The position numbers were made by a program, and so were the translations under genes. DNA of 64,000 bases from Streptomyces sp. ISL-66 (GTDB taxonomy: Bacteria; Actinomycetota; Actinomycetes; Streptomycetales; Streptomycetaceae): positions 1-64,000 of the forward strand of contig NZ_JAGGOW010000038.1 of NCBI RefSeq assembly GCF_018614135.1, written 5' to 3'. Below the pieces are notes generated by a model that was not told where the DNA came from, ran no database searches, and was given only the letters and a program-made list of their open reading frames with translations. Each line of letters begins with the position of its first letter. The first letter of the stretch is position 1. Shown one piece after another: positions 16,769 to 24,629 of this stretch.

Positions 16769-17526
16769 GCGGGGTTCCTCCCGGCCGTACTTGCAGATAC
16801 TGATGTCTCGGTCTGTGTGGCGCCCGTGGACGCGGCGCCGCTCGTGCTGCGCGGAATGAACGTCGTGCACACCCCGTCGCCGTGGGCGATCGTGGCGAGC
16901 CTCTGCACGTGGGTCCCGAGCAAGCGGGAGAAGACCTCGGTCTCCGCTTCGCAGAGCTGCGGGAACTGCTCGGCGACGTGCGCGACCGGGCAGTGATGCT
17001 GGCAGAGCTGTTCACCGCTGTGCGGACCGGGAGCGCTCTTCGCCGTAGCAGCGTACCCGTCCGCGGTCAACGCCTTGGCCAGGGCCTCGGTCCGGTCCGC
17101 GGGGGCGACCGCCTCCACGGCTTCCCGGTAGGTCTCCGCCTGCGCCGCCAGTCGCGCCCTGGCGAAGGCGGTCACGGCCGCCTCCCCCCGCTCTCCGCCG
17201 CCGGCGGCCTGCGCGATCCAGCGCATGGCGTCCGCGGCGAGCGCGTCGTAGGACTGGTCGAAGGCGTCGCGGCCGCAGTCGGTCAGCGCGAAGACCTTGG
17301 CGGGCCGGCCCCGGGTGCGCGCGCCGTACACGCGCTGCTCACGGGGTTCGACCACGGCGTCGGCGACGAGCGTGTCGAGGTGGCGGCGCACGGCGGCCTG
17401 GGTGAGGCCGAGGCGCTTGGCGAGGTCGGTGACGGTGGAGGGACCGTGGTCCAGGATCGAGCGCGCGACCCGGTTGCGGGTTGACCGCTCGCCGGTCGCG
17501 AGTTCGCCCTGAGGGGCCTCGCTCAT
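16765..17526 (-). CDS. sufR: Fe-S-sensing ArsR/DeoR-like repressor SufR
   Basis: 253-aa repressor heading the suf operon. N-terminal winged helix ([20 protein letters not shown], recognition helix [14 protein letters not shown]), a TRGRPAKVF wing, and a C-terminal cluster site: Cys175, Cys179 and Cys192 (QLCQHHCP ... QLCEAE) with Cys220 further on (GVCTTFIP). The C-x3-C-x12-C spacing equals the one I recall for the [4Fe-4S] ligands of S. avermitilis SufR. The ATG at 17526 lacks a clear Shine-Dalgarno; GTG codons slightly upstream are alternatives. Its own promoter carries CAAC-N6-GTTG at 17544-17557, so autorepression of the whole operon is expected. It overlaps sufB by four bases. Confidence 0.94.
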   Translation of the reverse strand: MSEAPQGELATGERSTRNRVARSILDHGPSTVTDLAKRLGLTQAAVRRHLDTLVADAVVEPREQRVYGARTRGRPAKVFALTDCGRDAFDQSYDALAADAMRWIAQAAGGGERGEAAVTAFARARLAAQAETYREAVEAVAPADRTEALAKALTADGYAATAKSAPGPHSGEQLCQHHCPVAHVAEQFPQLCEAETEVFSRLLGTHVQRLATIAHGDGVCTTFIPRSTSGAASTGATQTETSVSASTAGRNPA

Positions 17527-17543
17527 CCGTTCGCCGTATTTCA

Positions 17544-17557
17544 CAACGCCATTGTTG
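17544..17557. promoter_or_regulatory. SufR operator (CAAC-N6-GTTG)
   Basis: CAACGCCATTGTTG is a perfect CAAC-N6-GTTG palindrome 17 bases upstream of sufR. This matches the SufR site described for the sufR operon of S. avermitilis. A minus-strand -10-like TATTTA at 17565-17560 would put the transcription start inside the palindrome, so binding would block initiation. Confidence 0.85.
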
Positions 17558-17616
17558 CGTAAATAGCCGGGGGGCGACAAGCGGTGACGGAAACCACCTC
17601 TGGTGGCCTCCATCAC

Positions 17617-17630
17617 TAAGGGTTACCTTA
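17617..17630. promoter_or_regulatory. TAAGG-N4-CCTTA palindrome, unknown factor
   Basis: Perfect 5-bp arms around GTTA, midway between divergent sufR and the ABC ATPase gene. It resembles neither the iron-box consensus closely nor the SufR site. A separate CCACC-TCT-GGTGG palindrome lies at 17594-17606. Role unknown. Confidence 0.35.
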
Positions 17631-17739
17631 TTTATCCACGGAGCGTTAAGAGGGAGCCGACTCTCCGCTCTCCCTACGCGCCGTAACCCTTGGGGCGGCG
17701 GGACCCACGACCCCGCCCCGGCGGCCTTCCGCGGCTCCG

Positions 17740-17745
17740 TAGACT
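17740..17745 (+). promoter_or_regulatory. Candidate -10 (TAGACT), leaderless ABC operon
   Basis: TAGACT ends 8 bases before the ATG at 17754, which has no Shine-Dalgarno. Confidence 0.5.
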
Positions 17746-17753
17746 GGGCCCCC

Positions 17754-18680
17754 ATGAGCAACGACCCCGCCGTGGACATCCGCGGACTGGTGAAGCGGTA
17801 CGGCCCCAAAACAGCGGTGGACGGCCTCGACCTCACCGTCCCGAAGGCCTCGGTCACCGCGGTCCTCGGCCCCAACGGCGCGGGCAAGACGACCACAGTG
17901 GAAACCTGCGAGGGCTACCACCGCCCGGACGCCGGAACCGTCCGCGTCCTCGGTCTCGACCCCGTCACCCAGGCCGACGCCCTGCGCCCGCGCATCGGCG
18001 TGATGCTCCAGTCCGGCGGCGTCTACTCCGGCGCCCGCGCCGTCGAGATGCTGCGCCACATGGCCAAGCTCTACGCCGACCCCCTGGACGTCCCCACCCT
18101 GGTGGAACGCCTCGGCCTCGGCGGCTGCGGCCGCACCGCCTACCGCCGGCTCTCCGGCGGCCAGCAGCAGCGCCTCGCGCTCGCCATGGCCGTCGTCGGC
18201 CGCCCCGAGCTGGTCTTCCTGGACGAGCCGACCGCCGGCCTCGACCCGCAGGCCCGCCGCGCGACCTGGGACCTCGTACGGGAGCTGCGCGCCGACGGGG
18301 TGTCCGTCGTCCTCACCACCCACCACATGGACGAGGCCGAGCAGCTCGCGGACGAGGTCGCCATCGTCGACGCGGGCAAGGTCATCGCCCACGGCAGCCC
18401 CGAGCAGCTGTGCCGCGGCGGCGCCGAGAACACCCTGCGCTTCACCGGCCGCCCCGCCCTCGACCTCCCCTCGCTGCTCAAGGCGCTGCCCGACGGCACC
18501 CAGGCCGCCGAGCTGACCTCCGGCGTCTACCGGGTCGTCGGCGACGTGGACCCGCAGCTGCTGGCCACCGTCGCCTCCTGGTGCGCGCAGCACGGGGTGA
18601 TGCCGGACAGCCTCTCGGTGGAGCGGCACACCCTGGAAGACGTCTTTCTGGAGCTGACCGGTAAGGAGCTGCGCGCATGA
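17754..18680 (+). CDS. ABC-2 type exporter, ATP-binding subunit
   Basis: 308-aa ATPase of an ABC-2 (daunorubicin/multidrug) exporter. Walker A GPNGAGKTT at 39-47, signature LSGGQQQRLALA, Walker B LVFLDEPTAGLDPQ, H-loop TTHHMDEAEQLAD. The C-terminal 80 residues are the accessory domain common in DrrA-like ATPases. The next gene, overlapping by ATGA, is the permease. The start is ATG 17754 with a leaderless-type promoter; the frame is open further upstream, but without family similarity. The substrate is not evident. The position between sufR and heme A synthase could hint at a heme or metal stress role, but this is only context. Confidence 0.92.
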   Translation: MSNDPAVDIRGLVKRYGPKTAVDGLDLTVPKASVTAVLGPNGAGKTTTVETCEGYHRPDAGTVRVLGLDPVTQADALRPRIGVMLQSGGVYSGARAVEMLRHMAKLYADPLDVPTLVERLGLGGCGRTAYRRLSGGQQQRLALAMAVVGRPELVFLDEPTAGLDPQARRATWDLVRELRADGVSVVLTTHHMDEAEQLADEVAIVDAGKVIAHGSPEQLCRGGAENTLRFTGRPALDLPSLLKALPDGTQAAELTSGVYRVVGDVDPQLLATVASWCAQHGVMPDSLSVERHTLEDVFLELTGKELRA

Positions 18681-19459
18681 GCGCCGGTACGTTCACCCCC
18701 AACCCGGGGGCCGCGCCCGTATCCCGCATGATCCTCGCGCAGGCCGCGCTGGAGACGCGGATGCTGCTGCGCAACGGCGAGCAGCTGCTGCTGACGGTGA
18801 TCATCCCGTCGCTGCTCCTGGTGCTGTTCTCCGCGGTCGACATCATCGACGTGCCCGTTCGGGAGGGGAGCTCCGGCAAGTCCGTGGACTTCCTGGCCCC
18901 CGGCATCCTGGCGCTGGCCGTGATGTCGACCGCCTTCACCGGCCAGGCCATCGCCACCGGCTTCGACCGCCGTTACGGGGTCCTCAAGCGGCTCGGGGCC
19001 TCCCCGCTGCCGCGCTGGGCGCTGATGGCCGCCAAGACGCTGTCCGTCCTGGTCACCGAGGTGCTGCAGATCGCCCTGCTCACCGTCATCGCCCTCGCCC
19101 TGGGCTGGTCCCCGCACGGCGACCCGCTGTCCGTCGCCGTACTGATCCTGCTCGGCACCGGCGCCTTCTCCGGGCTCGGTCTGCTGATGGCCGGCACCCT
19201 CCGGGCGGAGGCGACCCTGGCCGCCGCCAACCTGGTGTTCCTGCTGCTGCTGGTCAGCGGCGGGGTGATCGTGCCGCTGGAGAAGTTCCCGGGCGCGGTC
19301 CAGTCCGTCCTCGGCCTGCTGCCGATCTCGGCGCTCTCCGACGGACTGCGCGAGGTGCTCCAGCACGGGGCCGCGCTGCCCTGGGGCGACGCGGCGATCC
19401 TCGCCGGCTGGGCCGTACTCGGCCTGGGCGCGGCCGGACGCCTGTTCCGCTGGCAGTGA
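18677..19459 (+). CDS. ABC-2 type exporter, permease subunit
   Basis: 260-aa integral membrane protein with about six transmembrane helices (for example LLLTVIIPSLLLVLFSAVDI, APGILALAVMSTAFTGQAIA and LVFLLLLVSGGVIVPLEKF) and the ABC-2 signature between helices 4 and 5, FDRRYGVLKRLGASPLPRW. Translationally coupled to the ATPase by a 4-base overlap; together they form a two-gene exporter. Confidence 0.9.
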   Translation: MSAGTFTPNPGAAPVSRMILAQAALETRMLLRNGEQLLLTVIIPSLLLVLFSAVDIIDVPVREGSSGKSVDFLAPGILALAVMSTAFTGQAIATGFDRRYGVLKRLGASPLPRWALMAAKTLSVLVTEVLQIALLTVIALALGWSPHGDPLSVAVLILLGTGAFSGLGLLMAGTLRAEATLAAANLVFLLLLVSGGVIVPLEKFPGAVQSVLGLLPISALSDGLREVLQHGAALPWGDAAILAGWAVLGLGAAGRLFRWQ

Positions 19460-19538
19460 ATCCCTTCCCCTGAGCATCGCCCCGGCAGGAGGATGGGCGG
19501 TCCACACGACAGCGCACCACAGACGCCGGGGGGCGGCC

Positions 19539-20675
19539 ATGGCGCAGCGGGAGGCCGTTCTGCGGCTGGACGAACAGTGGTCACGCATCCGGTCGGGCGC
19601 CGCGCACGCGCAGCCCGCGGAGGCCGACGCCCTGCTGGCCGAGCTGATCGGCGCGCTGCGCGAGCCGGCCCGCACCGACGCCGAGTGCGCGGCCCGGCTG
19701 GGCCTGCGGCTCGGCGATCTGGCGGCCCGCCGCTTCGCGGCCGGCGATCGGGGCGGCGCGCTGGCCGCCATCGAGGAGGGGCTCCGCTTCTCGCAGCGGG
19801 CCGCCGGACACAGTCCCGAATTCGCCCGCTGGTACGCCCGCGGTCTGATCAACCAGGGGGTCTGGCTGTCCTGGCCGCTCAGCGACGGGGAGCGGCTGCC
19901 CAAGCACCCCCTGGGGTCCGGCTACGAGAGCGGGCCGAGCGCCATGGAACGGGCCGCCGGCGAGCGCGCCCTGGACCTGACGCGCAGCGCCGTAGAGGTC
20001 TGGGCGGGCCTGGACCAGGAGGATCCGGTCAATCAGCGGGGCCTCGCGCAGGCGAAGGTCTTCCTCGGCGACCGGCTCTCGGAGCTGGGCCTGGCCGAGG
20101 ACGCGGTGGCCTGGGCGGTGGACGCGGAGGGCTCCTTCCGGCGGCTGCTGCTCGCCGGTCCCGGCTCGGAGGGGTCCCAGGAGGCCGAGGAAGCCCTGGA
20201 CCACATCGGCCGCCAGCTCGAACTTCGGCTGCGCTTCCTGTCCTTCGACTCCCTGGTGGGTCTGCGCGCCCGCGGGCTGCTGCCCGAACGGCTGCTGCCC
20301 CAGGCCGTGGTGGCCGCCCGGATCCAGGGCGTGGCCGAACCGGAGATCGCCGCCCGGCTGCGGCTGGAGGCCGATCAGGTCCGCACGATGCTCGAGGTGA
20401 CCCCCTGGCTCGCGGTCTGGCGCATCGAGGTCCGCGGCTCCGACGGGCTGTGGAACGTACAGCCGCATCCCTGGCACAGCGGGGTGGAAGTGAGGAACAG
20501 GACAGCTGAGGACGTGGGCAGCGAATTGGTACGGGGCTTCGCGGCCTCCTCCGACTACCCGGGCGAGGGCGCCCATTGGCGGATCCGCGTCTGGTGGCAC
20601 ACCGAAGGCGACCCGGCCGGAGCCCGGTTCCGCCTGGTCATCGGCCCGGAAGCGGCGACGGCCACCCCCTCGTGA
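19539..20675 (+). CDS. Uncharacterised 378-aa helical (TPR-like) protein
   Basis: Soluble protein of unknown function. Residues about 20-230 are all-helical with TPR-like spacing (ALAAIEEGLRFSQRAAGHSP; ALDLTRSAVEVWAGLDQEDP), followed by a possible helix-turn-helix (PEIAARLRLEADQVRTMLEV near 272) and a C-terminal beta-rich segment with many tryptophans (WLAVWRIEVRGSDGLWNVQP; HWRIRVWWHTEG). No signal peptide. GGGGG about 7 bases before ATG 19539 serves as ribosome-binding site. It lies between the ABC exporter and ctaA, all on the plus strand. I do not recognise a named family. Confidence 0.75.
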   Translation: MAQREAVLRLDEQWSRIRSGAAHAQPAEADALLAELIGALREPARTDAECAARLGLRLGDLAARRFAAGDRGGALAAIEEGLRFSQRAAGHSPEFARWYARGLINQGVWLSWPLSDGERLPKHPLGSGYESGPSAMERAAGERALDLTRSAVEVWAGLDQEDPVNQRGLAQAKVFLGDRLSELGLAEDAVAWAVDAEGSFRRLLLAGPGSEGSQEAEEALDHIGRQLELRLRFLSFDSLVGLRARGLLPERLLPQAVVAARIQGVAEPEIAARLRLEADQVRTMLEVTPWLAVWRIEVRGSDGLWNVQPHPWHSGVEVRNRTAEDVGSELVRGFAASSDYPGEGAHWRIRVWWHTEGDPAGARFRLVIGPEAATATPS

Positions 20676-20696
20676 AAGTTTGCACAAGGGTCCGCG

Positions 20697-20702
20697 TACG
20701 AT
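20697..20702 (+). promoter_or_regulatory. Candidate -10 (TACGAT), leaderless ctaA
   Basis: TACGAT ends 7 bases before the GTG at 20710; no Shine-Dalgarno is present. Confidence 0.5.
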
Positions 20703-20709
20703 AAGGGCC

Positions 20710-21669
20710 GTGTTGACCCCTCTCGCTTACCTCTCCCGCCGCTGGACTCCGTCGTCCCGGACCGTCCGGCGGGCCGCGTTCGCGGCGGTGCTCATGAGCA
20801 TCGCCATCGTCGTCACCGGCGGCGCGGTGCGGCTGACCGGATCCGGTCTCGGCTGCGACACCTGGCCCAAGTGCACGGGCGACAGCCTGATCGTGACCCA
20901 GGAGCAGGGCTTCCACGGCGCCATCGAGTTCGGCAACCGCATGCTGACGTACGTGCTCTGCGCGGCCGTTGGCTGGGCGATCACCGCCGCCCGCTGCGCC
21001 AAGCCGTGGCGCCGCTCGCTGACCCGGCTCGGCTGGCTCCAGTTCGCCATCGTGATGGGCAACGCGGTCCTCGGCGGCATCACCGTCCTGACGGGGCTCA
21101 ACCCCTACAGCGTGGCCGGGCACTTCCTGCTCGCCACCTCGCTGATCACCGTGACCACGGTCACCTGGCAGCGCACCCGCGAGGGCGACGGCCCCGCCCG
21201 CCCGCGCGTGCCGGCTCCCGTGCACAAGCTGTCGTGGGCGCTGCTCGCGGCCAGCGTCGTACTGATCGCCGCCGGCACCGTGGTCACCGGTTCCGGCCCG
21301 CACGCGGGCGACAGCAGCGAGATCGAGCGGATGCCCTTCGACTGGTCGGCCGCCGCCCACGTCCACGCCGTCTCCGCCTGGCTGGTGTGCGCGCTCGCCG
21401 TCGCGATGTGGCTGGTGCTGCGGGTGGCCGACGCCCCGGTCGACACCCGGGCGCGCGCCCGCGACCTGCTGATCGTGCTGCTCTCCCAGGGCGCCATCGG
21501 CTACGTCCAGTACTTCACCAAGGTCCCCGAGGCCCTGGTGGCCGCCCACATGCTCGGCTCCTGCCTGGTGTGGATCGCGGTGGTCCGGGTCGTGCTGAGC
21601 CTGCGCGAGCGCCCGGCGGAACAGGCCGGGATCCCGGCCCAGGGCGACGTCCGGCTGACCACGGTCTGA
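20710..21669 (+). CDS. ctaA: Heme A synthase (COX15/CtaA)
   Basis: 319-aa eight-helix membrane enzyme converting heme O to heme A for the aa3-type cytochrome oxidase. Each four-helix half supplies histidines: GFHGAIEFGNR and AGHFLLATSL in the first half, AAHVHAVSAW and AAHMLGSCLVW in the second. The extracellular cysteine pair GCDTWPKC, conserved in Gram-positive CtaA, is present. GTG 20710 is preferred (leaderless -10 at 20697-20702); TTG 20680 in frame is unlikely. Heme O synthase (ctaB) is 2 kb away on the other strand. Confidence 0.95.
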   Translation: MLTPLAYLSRRWTPSSRTVRRAAFAAVLMSIAIVVTGGAVRLTGSGLGCDTWPKCTGDSLIVTQEQGFHGAIEFGNRMLTYVLCAAVGWAITAARCAKPWRRSLTRLGWLQFAIVMGNAVLGGITVLTGLNPYSVAGHFLLATSLITVTTVTWQRTREGDGPARPRVPAPVHKLSWALLAASVVLIAAGTVVTGSGPHAGDSSEIERMPFDWSAAAHVHAVSAWLVCALAVAMWLVLRVADAPVDTRARARDLLIVLLSQGAIGYVQYFTKVPEALVAAHMLGSCLVWIAVVRVVLSLRERPAEQAGIPAQGDVRLTTV

Positions 21670-21721
21670 GCCGCCGGCGCGGCGCCCGTCCACGCCCGTT
21701 CCCGCCCGTCCGTGCGGGGCG

Positions 21722-22837
21722 TCAGTTCCGTTCGTCCAGCCGGTAGACACGCCGGGCGTTGCCCGCCGCGACCATCGCCGCCACCCGCTCCGCGTCCCGC
21801 CAGGACCAGGAGCCCTCGGCGACCCAGCCGCCCAGGACCCGGCCCAGCGCCTCGCGGAAGACCAGCGCGCCCACAGCGTGGAGTTCGGCCAGCTGTCGGC
21901 CGCCGCCGCCGAACATCAGCTTTCCGAACGGGGCGCCCTCCAGGGACTCGGCCAGCACCCCGGCCGCCCGCGCCCCGCTCTGCCCGGGGGCCGGGCCGAG
22001 CTCGGCGTACACGTGCGGGAAGACCGTCGCCAGCCGCGCGGCCTGCCGGTGGTACGGATATCCGCCGAGCAGCACGAGGCGCGTGCCCCGCCCCGCGGTG
22101 GCCCGTACGAACTCCGTCAGCCGCTCCGGCTCCCCCGCTCCCCCGCCGGTGTGCAGTTGGAGCGGCAGCCCCGAGGCCACCGCGCTCCACGCCAGGTGCC
22201 GCAGGAGTACGGGGTCCCGTACGGCCCCGCCCTTGGCCCGCCCGGCGAGCCACCGCCCGGCCGCTCCCCGTACCTCTCCCGGACCGGGTGGCTCCGGCGA
22301 GCGCGCGAGGGCGTCGGCCCAGGACGGGGCGCCGGCGCCCGCTTCGCTGCCGCACGTGAAGCCCACGGCCCCGGCGACGGCGTGGTGGACGGCTTCGGAG
22401 AGGTTGGCGAGGAAGGCGGCCGCGGTACCGGAGGTGTCGGCGGCCTGTTCGGCCAGCAGTTCGAGCCGCGCCAGCTCGAAGGCCTCGCCGTCGCCCGCCA
22501 GCGCCAGCTCCTTGGGCCCGGTGAGGTCTCCGGGCACGCCCGTGTCGACCAGCCGGACGGCGACCCCGGAGCCGCGCAGCAGCCTGCGGGCCGACTCGGC
22601 GGCGCCCAGTTCGCGCCGGCGGGCCAGGTAGCGGGCGGGGGCGCAGTGCGGTTCGAGGCCGAGCAGCGGCGGGCACCAGCGGCGCAGGGCGAAGCCGGTC
22701 TGGGTGTCGAAGAGCGTGGTGCCGGCCGCGGGCGGGCCGGCCGAGCGGATCAGCTGGGCCTCGAAGGTGGCGAGGCCGAGCTCCGTGCGGAGCACTCCCT
22801 GGCAGTACTGGTCCACCAGGGGCGGCGTTTCGATCAT
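21722..22837 (-). CDS. Amidohydrolase-family protein
   Basis: 371-aa protein resembling FluG/PF04909-type amidohydrolases. Hallmarks are an N-terminal VDQYCQGVL (normally a metal HxH-containing strand, here without clear HxH), LPLQLHTGGGAGEPERLTEF (His-Thr-Gly after the third strand), LVLLGGYPYHRQAARLATVF (usually contains the metal or catalytic His) and GKLMFGGGGRQLAEL near the end, where many relatives have an Asp. Missing metal ligands raise the possibility of a non-catalytic member. Start uncertain: ATG 22837 has only a weak GGGAT; GTG 22876 would add 13 residues. The substrate is unknown. Confidence 0.7.
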   Translation of the reverse strand: MIETPPLVDQYCQGVLRTELGLATFEAQLIRSAGPPAAGTTLFDTQTGFALRRWCPPLLGLEPHCAPARYLARRRELGAAESARRLLRGSGVAVRLVDTGVPGDLTGPKELALAGDGEAFELARLELLAEQAADTSGTAAAFLANLSEAVHHAVAGAVGFTCGSEAGAGAPSWADALARSPEPPGPGEVRGAAGRWLAGRAKGGAVRDPVLLRHLAWSAVASGLPLQLHTGGGAGEPERLTEFVRATAGRGTRLVLLGGYPYHRQAARLATVFPHVYAELGPAPGQSGARAAGVLAESLEGAPFGKLMFGGGGRQLAELHAVGALVFREALGRVLGGWVAEGSWSWRDAERVAAMVAAGNARRVYRLDERN

Positions 22838-23005
22838 CCGGGCATCCCGTTGCGGACGTGAGGAAGGGGCTTCCACACGTCCTAACGGGTGAGCGGGGTG
22901 TGAGGTGTTGCTCGGGCTGTTGACCGAGCGGGCGACACGCCCGGGACCGTGATCATCAAGCCAATGATCAGTCGAGATCAGGCCGATCCGCTCAGGCCGC
23001 CCCGT

Positions 23006-23374
23006 TCAGGCCGCCGGGTTCGCCGGGTTCGACGGGTTCGCCGGTCCGCCGAGTTGCATTCCGGCCATCCGGGTCCACTCGTACGGCCCGGTCCTCACGC
23101 GCGCCGCGAACTCGCCGTCGAACTCCTCGTGGAGGGTCAGCCCGGCCTTCTCGGCCGCGAGCCGCGCGGTGTCGTACGTCGGGGCGACCAGGTCGCCCCA
23201 GGCGCCGTCCGCGGCGACGAGGACGATCCGGGTGCCCGCCTGGCCGATGTGGGCCAGCTGGCCTTCGACGCCGCGGTGCTGCTTGGCGAACGCGCCGATC
23301 TGCTTGGCCAGCTTCGCGGCCGTGCGGTCCTGCTTCTTGTCCGCCGTGGCGGCGGTCTCCTCGGTCTCTGCCAT
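23006..23374 (-). CDS. Conserved small hypothetical protein, 122 aa
   Basis: Lys/Ala-rich N-terminus (TADKKQDRTAAKLAKQIGAF) followed by a compact alpha/beta part (GTRIVLVAADGAWGDLVAPT; LTLHEEFDGEFAARVRTGPY) and a low-complexity NPANPSNPA tail encoded by degenerate GGGTTCGCC repeats (about 23015-23045). No signal or membrane segment; function unknown. The start is ATG 23374 because minus-strand TAGCAT (23387-23382) lies 7 bases upstream with no Shine-Dalgarno; ATG 23383 would add three residues. Confidence 0.7.
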   Translation of the reverse strand: MAETEETAATADKKQDRTAAKLAKQIGAFAKQHRGVEGQLAHIGQAGTRIVLVAADGAWGDLVAPTYDTARLAAEKAGLTLHEEFDGEFAARVRTGPYEWTRMAGMQLGGPANPSNPANPAA

Positions 23375-23381
23375 GGAAGCC

Positions 23382-23387
23382 ATGCTA
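23382..23387 (-). promoter_or_regulatory. Candidate -10 (TAGCAT), leaderless
   Basis: Minus-strand TAGCAT ends 7 bases before the ATG at 23374. Confidence 0.4.
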
Positions 23388-23413
23388 CCGGCCGGTAATG
23401 AACAGAGGAAGAA

Positions 23414-24355
23414 TCAACGGAGGAAGGGATCCACGGCGACGGCGACGAAGAGCAGCGACACATAGGTGATCGACCAGTGGAACAGCCGCATCTCCTTGAG
23501 CTTCACGCCCGTCACGCCCGACTTGGCCCGCGCGTTGAGCCCGTGCGCCTCCCACAGCCACCAGCCGCCCGCGACCAGCGCGACCGAGGTGTAGAACCAG
23601 CCGGTGTAGCCGAGCGGGGTCAGGAGCAGCGAGACCGCCACCATCACCCAGCTGTAGACGACGATCTGCTGGGCGACGGCCTTGTTGCCCGCCACGACCG
23701 GCAGCATCGGCACGCCGACCCGCGCGTAGTCGTCCTTGACCTTCATCGACAGCGGCCAGTAGTGCGGCGGCGTCCAGAAGAAGATGACGAGGAAGAGGAT
23801 GACCGCGGCCCAGGAGACCTCGTTCTTCACGGCCGACCAGCCGATGAGCACCGGCATGCAGCCGGCGATGCCGCCCCAGACGATGTTCTGGGAGGTGCGC
23901 CGCTTGAGCAGCATCGTGTAGACGACGACGTAGAAGAGGAGCGCGCCGAGCGAGAGCGCCGCCGACAGCCAGTTGATCAGCAGGCCGAAGAACAGGGTGG
24001 AGGCCACGGCGAGCGTGATGCCGAAGGCGAGGCACTCCGCCGGGCTGACCATGCCGGTCACCAGCGGGCGCCCCGCGGTCCGGTCCATCAGCGCGTCGAT
24101 GTCGCGGTCGATGTACATGTTCAGCGCGTTGGCGCCGCCCGCGGACAGGTAACCGCCGAAGCAGGTGGCGAGGACCAGCCACAGCGACGGCACGCCCTGC
24201 TCGGCGAGGAACATCACCGGGACTGTGGTGATCAGCAGAAGTTCGATGATCCGCGGCTTGGTCAAAGCCACGAAAGCCATGACCCGGGCCCCGAACGGCC
24301 GGTGACCGGGGCTCGTCCCGAGCACCCCCGCTGGACGGGATTCGACGGCCGTCAC
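23414..24355 (-). CDS. ctaB: Heme O synthase (protoheme IX farnesyltransferase)
   Basis: 313-aa UbiA-family prenyltransferase that adds farnesyl to protoheme IX, giving heme O for CtaA and cytochrome oxidase. The Asp-rich motifs are intact: [20 protein letters not shown] in the first loop and [15 protein letters not shown] in the second, with about nine membrane helices. GTG 24355 ([11 protein letters not shown]) has AGGGG upstream; the frame is open to 24439, but those residues lack family character. It diverges from tkt across about 270 bases. Confidence 0.95.
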   Translation of the reverse strand: MTAVESRPAGVLGTSPGHRPFGARVMAFVALTKPRIIELLLITTVPVMFLAEQGVPSLWLVLATCFGGYLSAGGANALNMYIDRDIDALMDRTAGRPLVTGMVSPAECLAFGITLAVASTLFFGLLINWLSAALSLGALLFYVVVYTMLLKRRTSQNIVWGGIAGCMPVLIGWSAVKNEVSWAAVILFLVIFFWTPPHYWPLSMKVKDDYARVGVPMLPVVAGNKAVAQQIVVYSWVMVAVSLLLTPLGYTGWFYTSVALVAGGWWLWEAHGLNARAKSGVTGVKLKEMRLFHWSITYVSLLFVAVAVDPFLR

Positions 24356-24629
24356 GCACACCCCTGACAGAGAATCCAGCAAACCCCGGACCTCGTCCCC
24401 GTGAATACACAGGGGTTTGGTGAGGCTTGCGCGTACCACGCCACTCTAGACGTAGCTCTTACCCCGCCCTGCGCGGGGGTCGCCCCGTGTTGGTCCGATC
24501 GGCGCCCGGAGTCCCGCGGCGGACGGCGGGTACTCGAATGGCTGCACGCTGTGGCGGGGGTAGGCTCGGAATCGCGCCGGTGCCCGTTCGTCACCGGGAG
24601 TAGACATGTGGAGAGGAGCCTGACCCACG
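24356..24629. promoter_or_regulatory. ctaB/tkt divergent promoter region
   Basis: The 274-base gap between divergent ctaB and tkt holds no credible gene. A plus-strand -10-like TAGGCT at 24561-24566 could serve tkt (about 57-base leader), and GAGGAG at about 24612 is its ribosome-binding site. No riboswitch fold or clear operator was recognised. Confidence 0.4.
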
